This document shows, in pieces, positions 12,801 to 23,752 of a stretch of DNA of 64,000 bases (within the stretch, counting starts at the first letter, position 1; each line of letters opens with the position of its first letter). A program made the translations under genes and the position numbers. Below the pieces are notes generated by a model. That model worked only from the letters and a program-made list of their open reading frames with translations. It had not been told where the DNA came from and ran no database searches. The stretch is from the NCBI GenBank assembly GCA_963169105.1, contig OY720639.1:86658593-86722592 (forward strand), in the 5' to 3' direction. This DNA comes from Ceriagrion tenellum (Eukaryota; Arthropoda; Insecta; Odonata; Coenagrionidae).

Positions 12801-15455
12801 AGGAAAAGGTCTCAGCCTCGATGCTTTAAAGGATTAATGATAAACATTTTACCGGTGGAGTACCACGCCAGTAACAATGCATGGATGATGCGGGCCTCTT
12901 TACTCAATAGTTGACCGGTTGGGATACGGTATTAACGCAAAAATCAAGAAAGGTTCTTCTTATTGTTGATAATTTTACGGCACATCCTAATTGTTCAAGT
13001 GATTTTAAAAAACATTCAGCTCGAATATATGCCCCACAATACAACATTTTTGATGCAGCCATTTGGTATTGGGATCATAAAAAATTTGAAAATATTTTTC
13101 CGTGGGAAGTTATTAGATTTAATTCTAGAATCTAGAAAAGATAACCTTCCGACATCATCATCCACTGCCAAGAAAGGAAGTTCAAATGTAAACATTCTGC
13201 AGGCGATAATTTTTCTGGCTAAAGGCTGGCGAGAGGTCACCTGTAAAGTGATTCAAAATTGTTTTTTTAAATTGTGGTTTTAAAGACTCCAACGTAGAAA
13301 TTTCAGAAGCACCTGAAAGTCAATTTTTCTCGAAACTAAATCAAGAAAGGAACCACATATATACGAAAATATCGACTCCAATATGGACTGAAATATCACC
13401 AATGAAAACAATGAAGATGATATTGTAGAAGCCACACTATCCAGGCAACAAGATGAGGCTGAAGGTGAGGATAGTGATGGAGGTTGAGACGTACCTAAGC
13501 TTATCAGAGTGACTTCTCAGGATGCCAGAAAGTTCACTAACGGTCTACGACACTACTTTATGCAAGAAGGCAACATAGGAACCTCATTATCATCATGGGA
13601 TATCTGTGCCGACTACATTCGTGCGTCGAGGGTGGAGATAATACAACAGGGTACATTGGACAAATTCGTCGAAGGTGAAGCAACGAGTTAAACAGTACTT
13701 TATGGCATGTTTCGATAGTAAATGACATATTTAGGGATCACGTATTCTTATCTAATGAACCGTGCATTGGTCTTTAATAGGACTTCGTAAAAGGCATTGT
13801 CACCTGAGTGTGAGAGAAATGTTTTCCACAAAATTTACAGAATTCCTGAAAAATTTTTGTAATTAATTTCTTTTTGTTGATTTATTGAATGACTTAATAT
13901 TTGAATAAATATTTTTCATTATAAACCTTATTTAGTTTTATTTCATTCATTCTATTTGTTATTAAAGCAAACTTACGGGATACTTCGATTAATCGGGGCA
14001 GCCGTTTAGTTGGGGCAAAATGCGCCTGCCCCGATGTGTTCCAACTAGCCGAAATCTACTGCAAAACTAGATAACGTCTTAATGTCAATTTAAGCACAAT
14101 ATATGACAATTCAGCCATATTTACCGTTGTTACGAAAGAGTTTGTGGTAATCTTCTTATTTCAATTTTTCCTCGTTCTTCCCGCGTTGCAGAACATAAGT
14201 GGAAAACAGTTTTCGCCGGCCGGTCAGCAAATCTCCTTAGCAGGAAAAAACATGATGAATTTGATATTATAAGAAAATACCAGAAGCCTTCGTAACAATA
14301 ATAAGTATGTGTAAATCGATCATACATTTTGCTCCAACGAAACCTTGTCTACTAATATACTATGACGCGGGAAGAAATTGGAACATTTTAAATTACAAGA
14401 AAACCACAAAAACCATCGTAAAAATGGAAAATATGGGTGAAAGTTTAATGAATTTTACATTAAGGCATTTTAGATATTGACTAGTTTTGTTATTATTTGC
14501 TCTTCCGTACGTTCAAATATATCCAAGGACATCTGACTCCTCACTCAATCAGAAAGATCTAGACAAGACCCTGACGGATATTTAACGGACCGAAATTAGT
14601 TTTATGTATGGTGGTCAACAAATCTACTGATCATTCAGATCTGATGTTGGTGGCTGGATTTCAGTCGAAATGGTTATATTCTTATATCTCGCAACGCGGG
14701 AAGAACTTGAAAAATTTGAAATTACAAGAAAATCACGGAACCCCTCATAACAATGGTAAACATGCGTGAATTTTCCATGCATTTCGCTTTTAGGTACAGT
14801 TAAACATTTACTAGTTTTATTTAAATCCGCTCTCCTATGCGTTCTAAATAAAAAAGAAATCGTCCGACTCCTCAGAAATTCACAGCGACCCGGACTAGAC
14901 CCTGACTGATATTTATCGGAACAGGAAGAGTTCTAATAATGGCGGTCAACTAATCTGCAGATTATTCTGATTCGACGCTGTAGATTATAATGCCGATGGA
15001 GCGTTTGTCCACTATAATGCTGCAACACGGGTTGAACATGTAAAATTTGAATTTACCAGAGAACCATGGAAACCTTCGTAACAGTAATGTATATGAGTGA
15101 ATGTTTCATACATTTCACTTCTAGGGATCCACTCTCATATAAGTTCAAAACATTCCAACAGCGTCTGTCTCCTCACCCAATCAGATCGATTAGGACTTGA
15201 CCCTGACGAATATTTAACGGACTAGAATTCATTCTATGTATGGCAGTCAACAAATCTCCTGAGCATTCTTATATGATAATGGTGACTGGATTACTGGCGA
15301 AATAGTTATACTCTTGTATCTTGCAAAGCGGGAAGAACGTGAAAAATTTGAAATTAGAAGAAAAACATGGAAGCCTTCGTAACAGTAATAAATGTGTGTG
15401 AAAAGTTGATACATTTTACATGGAGGAGCATTTACTATTTTATTTTATTCCACTC
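9880..15455 (+). mobile_element. Tigger/pogo-like element with long inverted arms of tandem repeats
   Basis: A degenerate transposase (12194-13691) lies between a left arm (9890-11760) and a right arm (14060-15455). Each arm consists of several ~250-300-bp units carrying TCCGTCAGGGTCTAGTCC on the left and its reverse complement on the right. The left outer end (9890-10115) matches the outer end of the isolated arm at 2190-2420. The right outer end is missing: the array stops at CCACTC, directly abutting the non-LTR fragment at 15456. Long subrepeat-bearing inverted arms are typical of foldback-type elements. Confidence 0.55.
12194..13691 (+). pseudogene. Broken Tigger/pogo-family transposase
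   Basis: An ATG at 12194 begins MPRKDLSLAEKIAILDKIK, a psq/CENP-B-type helix-turn-helix, ended by TAG at 12329. A second HTH half follows (VEDALNQWISNVSERG). The DDE core has DIYNADET (first Asp), KGSKKAMDRFTVLYC, KPRCFK-like and IVDNFTAHP (second Asp). A frameshift then leads into MQPFGIGIIKNLK, where the DQG of the family, with its third acidic residue, is replaced by GIG. The C-terminus (YFMQEGNIG ... TLDKFV) ends at 13691. Several stops and frameshifts make it non-functional. Identification rests on motif order, which is characteristic. Confidence 0.8.
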
Positions 15456-16057
15456 ATGACGTGATAGTGTCCAGTTAGGAGTCCCACTATTGTACGCATT
15501 TGAATTCTGTTTAGAAATACGAGTCTTCTTGCCAGTCCCGGTTTGGGTCCTTCAATCAGGAGCTTGGCTTGTCTGAGCCCCTGTATGTTCTGCCGGATCT
15601 CAGAATGACGGGCTAGGCCCCACTCTGTTATACCTGTTGAGGGTGCAATTGGGGTGAAAGGCTCAGGTCCCGTCGGTGAGTGGTTTGAGCCTTCTGTGTC
15701 GAGCTGATTCGCTATCTCATTTCCGGTTATGCCCATGTGTCCTGGGACCCGGAAGAGTTCTACCTTTCCAAGACTATTCAGTAAATTGAGCGCATTGCGA
15801 CATTGAAGAAGTAGTCTTGACTTGCACCATGGTGACACCAGGGCCTTTAGGGCAGCTTGGTTGTCGGTGCATATGTGAATTGGTCTGCCTTTGAGACCTG
15901 TTTCCTTTACAGCGTGGGCACAGGTCAGCAGAGCATAGACCTCTGCCTGAAAGACCGTTGCGTATGTTTCCAACGAGATGGCGAGCCATTTGTATGGGCG
16001 CCGACAATAAATGCCAGCTCCTGTTTTCCCTTCCTTCCTGGAGCCGTCGCTTTATTG
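15456..16057 (-). mobile_element. Non-LTR retrotransposon fragment: RNase H domain
   Basis: On the minus strand the frame reads SDGSRKEGKTGAGI (first catalytic Asp), FQAEVYAL (Glu), HICTDNQAAL (Asp), ELFRVPGHMGITGNEIA and RTIVGLLTGHYHV. That is the RNase H and start of the C-terminal region of an I/R1/Jockey-like ORF2. It is cut at both ends and open across ~200 codons. It abuts the truncated repeat arm on the left and the B duplication unit on the right. Confidence 0.85.
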
Positions 16058-16262
16058 TGTGATGATATATTCGAGAAATAGTAAAACTCCGTTTACTGAT
16101 TTTAATTAAATCCTAAGTTATTTTAATCTATAAAGCAGGTCAGATTATTGATGATTTTGAAAAGTCGAAGTTTTTCACAAGTTTGAATTTGATATATGTA
16201 TATGATTTAAGAAGAGAAAAAATGGCATTCTTTTGAGTCAAGAGCCTCGAGGCAATAAAATC

Positions 16263-16400
16263 CAAAATTAACTGCCACATGACCTTCGTTATCACCAGTG
16301 TATGCCCTTTGGTGAGCGGGCAGCCATATGCCCTCAATGTGACTTTCACAAGCGTGTAGAAATATATAAAGATCAGTGTCCTGCGGTCACTCGTCACAGT
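16263..16400 (+). promoter_or_regulatory. Promoter of copy B
   Basis: TATATAA lies at 16363-16369, with initiator-like TCACT about 25 nt downstream. The GATA-type TTATCAC at 16289-16295, an E-box-like CACATG at 16276 and the GAGCGGGCAGCCATATG block align with the copy A promoter, though the flanking bases have diverged. Confidence 0.6.
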
Positions 16401-16482
16401 AAGCTGCGAATAGAGCGAGAAGACGATTTGTCGACGAATACATTACTCAAAAGAAAGACCTATTATCACAGTACCACCAACG

Positions 16483-19400
16483 ATGAATTATTTTCGCGTG
16501 CTGATCGCCTTGGCTTTACTGTCCTTGTCGACGGTGAGCGCGCAGAAAGAACCCACGGAAGACGGTCGGTGTGCCCGGGAGGAAAGCGCCGCTCGATCGG
16601 TGAAATTGTCTCTGATAGGTTGGAAGAACTCCACCGGCGAATGGGTGACAGATGTATCCGCCCGCAAGGAAATGAGCAATCTATCCAGGAATCTGAACTT
16701 CGAATTGGAGCACAAGATATTCGAATGCGACGGAAAGACAGTGATTCACTTGGGAGGACACAGTCGAGGTGAGTTTTAAAATGGGAGGTTTGCACAACAT
16801 ATTGAGTTTAACCGTCATATCTATTGGCGTTTAGGCTGATGAGACTGTTTTTCGTTTTCGTTTTCCTCTAAGTTTCGAGCACTTAGAGGGTTTGGCGTCT
16901 TGTCTTGCGTTAGTGAGCTTTGTAATATTTAGTAGCACACGTCTTGTAGTTTTCCTGCATAGATATCCTACTGGTGATGCTTTCTGTTACAACCAACTTA
17001 CGAGTACCTCAGCGGTTCGACGTTTCAAAAAGAGTCAATCTGCTGCGTAATAATTATCTGAACTCGTCTTGTTATTTTCTGCATATATATTGCATCTGAG
17101 CACACTTATTTAGTTGCGCAAATCTCCCACTTCTTGTTTAAAAATCTAGTTTTAATCCATCATATATAAAGTGTATTTCTTGCTGCTTGAATTTTACCCC
17201 CTGACAATAGCTTGTTGGTAATTTTCTAATTTTTTCAGTGCACTTTTACTCGGATGGTTACTCTATTTCCGCATATTTCCATATTCCGCATATTCCAGCT
17301 GATTTCAGTATATGCTCGAAATAGTATCATGTGTTGTCTTATCGAATGAAGAATTGGAATTGTTTTATCAGTGTCGAAAAGAGATTTTAAGTGAACAATC
17401 ATTTTTTTCCAGCTTATTATGGAAGTAGTGTACTGGAGTTTGTTTTGATTTTCTATGAACCGTATGGTAAATCCGTCAAAATAGAATATTACGGTTATTT
17501 TTCAGCGTAGTCTCCGAGATATACGATTTGTAGGATCATTGGTTCTCTCCTCGAACCATAATCTCATAAAACGTACTTAATGCGATCATCTAAGGGCAAG
17601 GTTCCCAGAAGGTAGACAATCGTTTCGGACAATTTTAAAGGTTTTTCGTTATCTTAATTGATAATGTGTTTTTATTTCGGGTGAAAGTATCTCGGAACAA
17701 CGTTTTTATTGATTAAGAAGTTAATTATTCTCTTTCTCTTTTACTGTCCAAAAATTACCATGAGGGAATGCACATATTGACTTTATTTATTATCCTCGCA
17801 GTATTATGTTTATTTGGAGAAAAATGTGTATGTGTTAGATCAAAACAGTAGATACAAATAAAAGAGGAAATATAATCTATTATCAATTTCATCTCCTGTT
17901 TGAAAACGTGCAAAACTTGCGTAAAATAATTTTTTAATTGCTGAAAATACTTTTTTTGCTAAACCATCCCTGCGATAACCAAAGTCGTCTTTGAAGCCTA
18001 CTTTCCTTAGAAATTAAATGAAATATAAGGTCATTAACGAGTATACTGGAATGATGAGTAGCTTTTCCCATACGGAAAGTATATCGTGAGCAGTGGAAAA
18101 TTCATTCAAGACGCTCCTAGGAATGACACAGACGTGAAAATGCGATTGAAAACAATATTCTTACAGGCAACTGGTATTGTGTTTTCTACCGTCTCCAATT
18201 TTTTATTGGACACGCCTCGGTTATGCCCGTGCATTTTGCATATTAGGGCTCAATACGTGGTTAATTATACGTGGAGTACGATCAGTCTTATACTCATGGT
18301 ACTAATTTGGCCAAAACATCTGATGTCGAGCAATATTTTCCATTTTTCCCGCATAAAAATGCTTTAATGACAGCAGCTTTTTTTATGAAGTTTTTTGTTA
18401 TTATTATTATGTTTCGTAAAATCCTATTTTCTTCAAATTTCAGAAAAAATATTTGATAATGGTAACGGATTGAAGAAACTTCTTTTCAATGAGAAATGTG
18501 GGAAAAATGCAGTCATCATTAACGACGGGCGATGGGCTTTCCGATTAAAGTATGTTGTCCAATCTTTATTACGAGGAAATTTTACAATGAAAAATTTGAA
18601 TGAAAAATTTCGAATGAATTTTATTATGTATCTTGCGTGATATTTATCAATATAATTTTTTTATGAATTTGTGTTCCTCCATTGAAGTAGCAGTATTATT
18701 GTTTTCGTTGCACATTTCAGCCCCGATAAGGAAGATGGACATGCTATATTGCTCACAAATAGGGCGCTAAATGATGACGAACTTTTTGAAATCCGTCTGG
18801 AAAAGAAACTATCGAAGTGGGGTGGGAATTCGATTGGCATCGGAGTCACTGCTATTCCAGTCAGTTCTTTCCCTTTTTCTCTGTGGATGCGTGATATCAT
18901 GTAAGTTGAATCTACTTCATTCCTTAATTTTTGGGGATTTTTAATGGAAATTTTACTATGAAAATGTTTTTATTTAATTCGCTTCACTACATCACGCTGA
19001 ATCTTGATGAATTGATCACTCATGGCTCGGAAATTCTACAGATATTACGAGACTTTTCATTCTCCTGCTCTCGCTTACCAAGATTAACAGTAATAGTTGG
19101 TAATTTAAAGTGACGTAATTTGGCTCTTCTGTGAGTAATAAAGGGTAAATGGCTTCTTTTTGTAGGCTGTAAATAATGATTTAGGAGCAATCTTCATAGA
19201 AAATCATTGGTCAGGGTTAACAGGCTTGTGCCGCTCCACTTTTTACTTTGAGTTATTACTTTGAAGGTATTCTGCTTGTAACACTGTACATTTTTTCTCA
19301 TTCAGGGTCAAAAATTGGATGATGTATAATGATGCTATTTTCGTTGATGGAACTGAAAAGAAGATCAGTTACGGAAAGAGTCTTTCTTCCCTTGTGGTAA

Positions 19401-21713
19401 GTTTTATCCTTACTAATGTATTAAAATTTAATGGTGTCTGTCGATCTTAGAAAATATATCTGGTTGTAACAAATGCTATGTCAAAAAGGTTGTAACATAT
19501 GCTTTGTCAAAAAGAGCCCCTGTTGTATCCCCACTTTCGGTAAATGCTATGCATTGTGTTCGATGAAGAGTTTCATTTTTGATTTTTAAAAGTATTTTCA
19601 CTCAAGATAGAGGGCTGTTTTTTTATCCGACGGCTGAATAAATGAGGTTTTTTATAATGGTAATCGATATTCTTTTACGCTTCTAATTTGTCTAAACATG
19701 ACATTTTGAGCGAAAAATCTCACATTTGTCTCTGAAATCAACAATATATAGCATATTTTCTGGACATCGGAGACCTGATTTTCAAAGGATATTCACGCCT
19801 CTATCAATGAATAATCACGTTTTTCTGTAGACCCATGACGGCACATAGCAAGGAAATCTGTATTAGAAGGGCCTTGTGTCCCAAGGGCTCAATGATAGAT
19901 TACTTCGGGAGGTAATCGATAAGTTCAATGAATATATACAACAAGCATAATATTCAGTATTTACGGTCAGCCTGTCCACTACAACGAGTACAACGTGCTA
20001 AAGAGGTTACTTACTCCTCAAATGACCACTCTGACAGTATTCAGCAAGCTTGAGGCTTTCTTATAAAATATGTTCCTTCTGCTAGTTTTATATATAAGTT
20101 TAGGGATATTTTCGTTAGAATTATATTTTATCATTGATTGGTAAATGAAGGGGATCATTAGTATGCATTTCTCGGCAGATGTGACAGAAAAAATGAGCAT
20201 TAATTGAATACAATATTGCACAAAATACACATCAAATGAAATTCATAAAGGATAAGTGTTTTCCTTGAGGCATTCTCAAAAGTTTTATGGGTTTTGATAA
20301 AATTTTAAGAATCGTGGGAGAATTTAAAACTCTTAGTAATATTCCACAAAAATTTATTTTTATTTATTAAAATTTATTTAAAATATATTTTAGTAAAAAT
20401 TTATTATTTATTTTTATTTTAGTTGGGAAAATAAATTTTTGTGGAATATTACTGTGTTTTAAATTTTCCCATGGTATGTTACTCCACTAAGCAGAGCCGT
20501 CAACAGTTGAGATTTTAAGAATCATTTATGGTTGCACATCCTAGTGGAGGCTCCTTCGAAATGATGCATTGCATTGGTGTATGATGAGGAACACCAAATT
20601 CTTATTAATATTTGATAGGAATGTCAACATATTCAATGATTCTGTTTAATAAATATAAATCCTGTTATAAATTCTGAGACTCTCAAAATAATCGCCAGTG
20701 AGAAAGGAGGTCAATACCTTCTCAATGTCTGATGAAAAAAATATCGATCAAGGGTCGTGATAATGAACTTTTTTCAGATAATTTATATTTCAGATATTTT
20801 CAGATATGTGTGGCAATTTACATTTCTTCCCCGCTATAAAACTGCCCTTCATTGCTGGATTTAATATTCTGCATGATCGTGATAGATTAGACTGACACAA
20901 AAAGTGAAGTCTCGTAATTACATGTAAGTTTATGTTTTGGTAATGGGTATTGTAGTTCTTATTTATTGATGTTTTCAATCATCAACATAAATTACTAATC
21001 ATTTCGTTATCACTGTCATTGATTAGAATACGGAGATCATCTGGTATCGTCCTTGAGAACCACAAAAATATGTGAATGATTCATGTCATTACATTCATAA
21101 AAATGCTCTCAAATTGTATGCATAAAGCGTAAATATTGCTATAAAGATAATTCGGAACCGACGTTATTGCGAAGGAGGGGTTTAGCATTTATCGCGGTGC
21201 TGTGCTAAAAAAGGTACATACATTAGGTTGAGAAAAGCATTTTAAGGCTGGTTGACCATTCAGCCATCTTTTTATAGGCTACCGACACATTTGTAATCGA
21301 AATAACAGAAAAAGTGTTTTACACTAATGGAGATCACTTTTTTCCCGCGCATGATGCGTAAACATTTTTTGCGTTAACAAATAATTCAGTCCCGAAGGTG
21401 CAAACCTGAAGAATTTGACTAGCATTTTACGGGATATTTTGATTGGTGATATATCAAGAAGTAGAAAAGTCTGAGAATGTGTCGTGATAAGGCGTTCGGT
21501 GAATTGTGGCGGTTTCGTTAATTATTTACGGTTTCAAGAGTCTGTAATCTTTTTTTTACAGGGGACAGAATCGGAATCAAGCGGACCAGCGGTGGGGAAC
21601 TTCACATTTACGTAAATGGAATCGACCAAGGGATAGCTGCAACGGGAATACCCCAGGACGTCCATGGCGTAGTGGACCTAATAAGAGATTTTATCAGCGT
21701 CGCCATAGTTTAA
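16483..21713 (+). CDS. Copy B: tandem duplicate of copy A, secreted NHR protein with an odd last splice junction
   Basis: Exons are 16483-16768, 18444-18549, 18721-18900, 19306-19396 and 21562-21713. The product resembles A closely: signal peptide ending near VSA, Cys30/Cys82, sequons NST and NLS, then the NHR blocks FNEKCGKNA, the IGIGVT strand, LHIYVNGID and VVDLI. Exon lengths and phases match A except at exon 5. There the acceptor side lacks 4 nt relative to A, so the canonical donor (GTAAGT at 19397) shifts the frame and meets a stop. Using the GT 4 nt further on (exon 4 to 19400) restores a 272-aa protein with V-V-R-D-R at the junction in place of V-V-G-D-R. The gene is thus either rescued by a shifted donor or a very young pseudogene. 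Exons 1-4 are intact. Confidence 0.75.
19490..20090 (+). mobile_element. Helitron-associated repeat, copy 1 (intron 4 of copy B)
   Basis: Aligns with 56500-57170: shared GGTAGAGGGCTG-like, TTTTCAAAGGATATTC-CGCCTCTATCA and GGTAATCGAT blocks in the same order. The 56-kb copy is linked to a Helitron protein relic. Confidence 0.5.
20316..20470. repeat. Foldback element
   Basis: The arm GGGAGAATTTAAAAC ... AGTAATATTCCACAAAAATT recurs inverted at the other end. The AT-rich loop lies at ~20370-20425. Confidence 0.6.
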
Positions 21714-22028
21714 ATGAAGTCAAACATTATATGCTGCCATTACGCGCCATATCTGGGAACGTACGATATTATGAATGATTGTATCTAAGGATATCAAATG
21801 AAACCAAGGAATTAGATGAGGTTATAGTGTCTTATTGAAAGAGATTATCATATGTGCTACCCGGTTTCAAATTAAATAGAAACACCATTCAACGAGATTG
21901 ATTATTTCTATGTGATGTCCTGATTTGAATGATATAGGAAGATAATGCCTTATTTGTGGATGGTAAATTTTGATCTGCATTTGTGTACCACTAGTACCAC
22001 TGGTTGGAAACAATTTCGTAATCGCCTC

Positions 22029-22034
22029 AATAAA
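22029..22034 (+). terminator. Poly(A) signal of copy B
   Basis: AATAAA in the 3' UTR that aligns with that of copy A. Confidence 0.55.
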
Positions 22035-22428
22035 TTAAAACAATGATTGCCCTTTTTTCGTTTATAAAATTCCATACCATGTCCTATCGATGGAGCGGAA
22101 TGGTGGGGAATGGCTGAATTTTGTATTGGTCCACATACACGATTGGCTACACGGTTAAATTGAGTTCCTTCACTTTGGCTGTGAAACTTGGAGACTGATG
22201 CCAACTTGTGACATATTTGATCAAGCTGGAGACGGAGCCCCAACGGCGTAAATTTTTCCGCATTCTTATGACAGTGTCGGCGTTTGTCTTTATTAATATA
22301 TCTACTAGCATATAATATACAAATGTACATTTTTATTTGTTTCACCTAGACACTTAGTTTTTGCCTCGAATTTGTGGTGTCACATGTAAAGTTATTGATT
22401 TCATCTACATCTACTTATCGTCCTGCAG

Positions 22429-22690
22429 GTCGCTCCATAGGCGAGAGAAGAGTTTTGAGACTCCAGCCGTGTGGAAGTGTGGAGAATGAAAGTTTGGAAT
22501 GTGTAATAGCAAAGTATATGACGAGTTTGTTTTCAGTAAAGAGACTTTTATCAGTGTCACCGTTGTTTAGTGATACCCAAAATGAAATGTTGCCATTGCT
22601 CGCCATAGATTTGGAGATTCGATAGAGTGGGTGATTAGGTAATTAGACATAAAAAACCAAGGAATTATATGGATAGTTGATTGGTCCCCA
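22429..22690 (+). pseudogene. Decayed last exon and 3' UTR of an A/B-like copy
   Basis: A CAG acceptor at 22426-22428 is followed by ~140 nt whose 3' part (22545-22570) aligns with the end of exon 5. It still reads S-V-T-V-V-stop after a 1-nt insertion. The following ~100 nt align with the A/B 3' UTR, including TGCCATT-GC and AAACCAAGGAATTA. The exon is ~14 nt shorter than the functional 156 nt, and no exons 1-4 lie nearby. I read it as a partial duplication of the gene's 3' end. Confidence 0.5.
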
Positions 22691-23640
22691 AAAAATTATC
22701 GGCTCTTGGGTTTTTGAATTGAATTGGGTTATTATTCAAATAAATTGAATTAATATCCGTTGCAAAATTTCGTCGCCCGAGTTTAAAGACCAATATCTCA
22801 AAGACAATTCAATCGATTTGAAGGTAAAGTACATCAAATCAAGGCTTGTTTATTTCAGCATTTAGTTAGACGCGCGAGGAATTGCCTACTGTAAGCATTT
22901 ACCGGCGGGGGAATATCAGTTGTCCAATCACTTTGTATGAGTCATTAGGACTCGGTAAATAGTGGCAGAAAGGGTCATCAGTGTCATTTTAGATCGATGT
23001 GGAAACATACCATCGCTATGCCTCATCGTGCCAAATTTTCGGAGACGGAGGTGTTGGTAGGGATGTGGGGATGATTATAAGCGCTTTTTATTTCTTTCTT
23101 CGAGAAGACGAGAAATGGCTGACAAATTTGACGGGAATTGATGGAAAAATGCCTCTGGTTCTATTTTGGTAAGTTCAGCAATTTTTATCGTTTACCACAG
23201 TGTTACTTCGAGCGAAGTAGTTTTCCCACGCTTACAATGCTTGCAGTAGGCAATTCCTCGCGCGCGTTCGGGCGACTCTCTGACAGGGCAACAGCACGCG
23301 CCTCTCCCTTTTTCTTCCGGGCATGCTCCTGGCAGTTCAGCGCACTCCTTTTCCAAAATAAATGTTAATCGACATTGATAAATCAACAAATTCGTTTTAG
23401 ATTTTATAAGTGGGTTCATGATGATGATCTCGATAGCTTGAAGAAGGTCCAAACGGAGGTTTTCAGGGATGCACGGAACTGAAAATAAAGCAGTCTTGAA
23501 TTTTCATCAATAACTAAATTACTAATGCACTAAATAAATTGAAACTTCGTATGATTGTGGAGAACTTTTTTTGGCAAAAATTTGTAAATGAAATTTTGAT
23601 TCTAGGCATTATCGGGTGCAATGTCAATATCAACAGAGGG
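22691..23640. repeat. Intergenic stretch with a ~30-bp inverted repeat
   Basis: GCGCGAGGAATTGCCTACTG at about 22873 recurs inverted at 23238-23265, perhaps the ends of a ~390-bp non-autonomous element. Otherwise no gene recognised. Confidence 0.4.
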
Positions 23641-23679
23641 ATGCAAACGACAATGTGCTTAGTGATGAAAAATCCACCA

Positions 23680-23750
23680 AGGCAGAACTCGAACCCGCGA
23701 CTCATGGACAAGCAGGCGAGGACTTTATTCCTATCGCCACCGGGGCAGAC
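23680..23750 (-). mobile_element. tRNA-derived SINE fragment
   Basis: On the minus strand GCGGGTTCGAGTTCTGC is a good pol III B box, with a weak A box (GGTGGCGATAGG) ~45 nt upstream. Directly abuts the mariner inverted repeat. Confidence 0.4.
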
Positions 23751-23752
23751 AT

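Larger units (their letters stand above)
16080..22080 (+). repeat. Duplication unit 2 (copy B)
   Basis: Counterpart of 3070-9690. The left boundary falls within ~25 nt of the truncated non-LTR RNase H fragment. A Helitron-type insert (19490-20090) in the last intron is absent from unit 1; the LTR-like insert of unit 1 is absent here. Confidence 0.7.

Noticed and set aside
16302..16772. 156-aa plus-strand frame overlapping exon 1 of copy B
   Set aside because: Out-of-frame shadow; the signal-peptide frame from 16483 is the conserved one.
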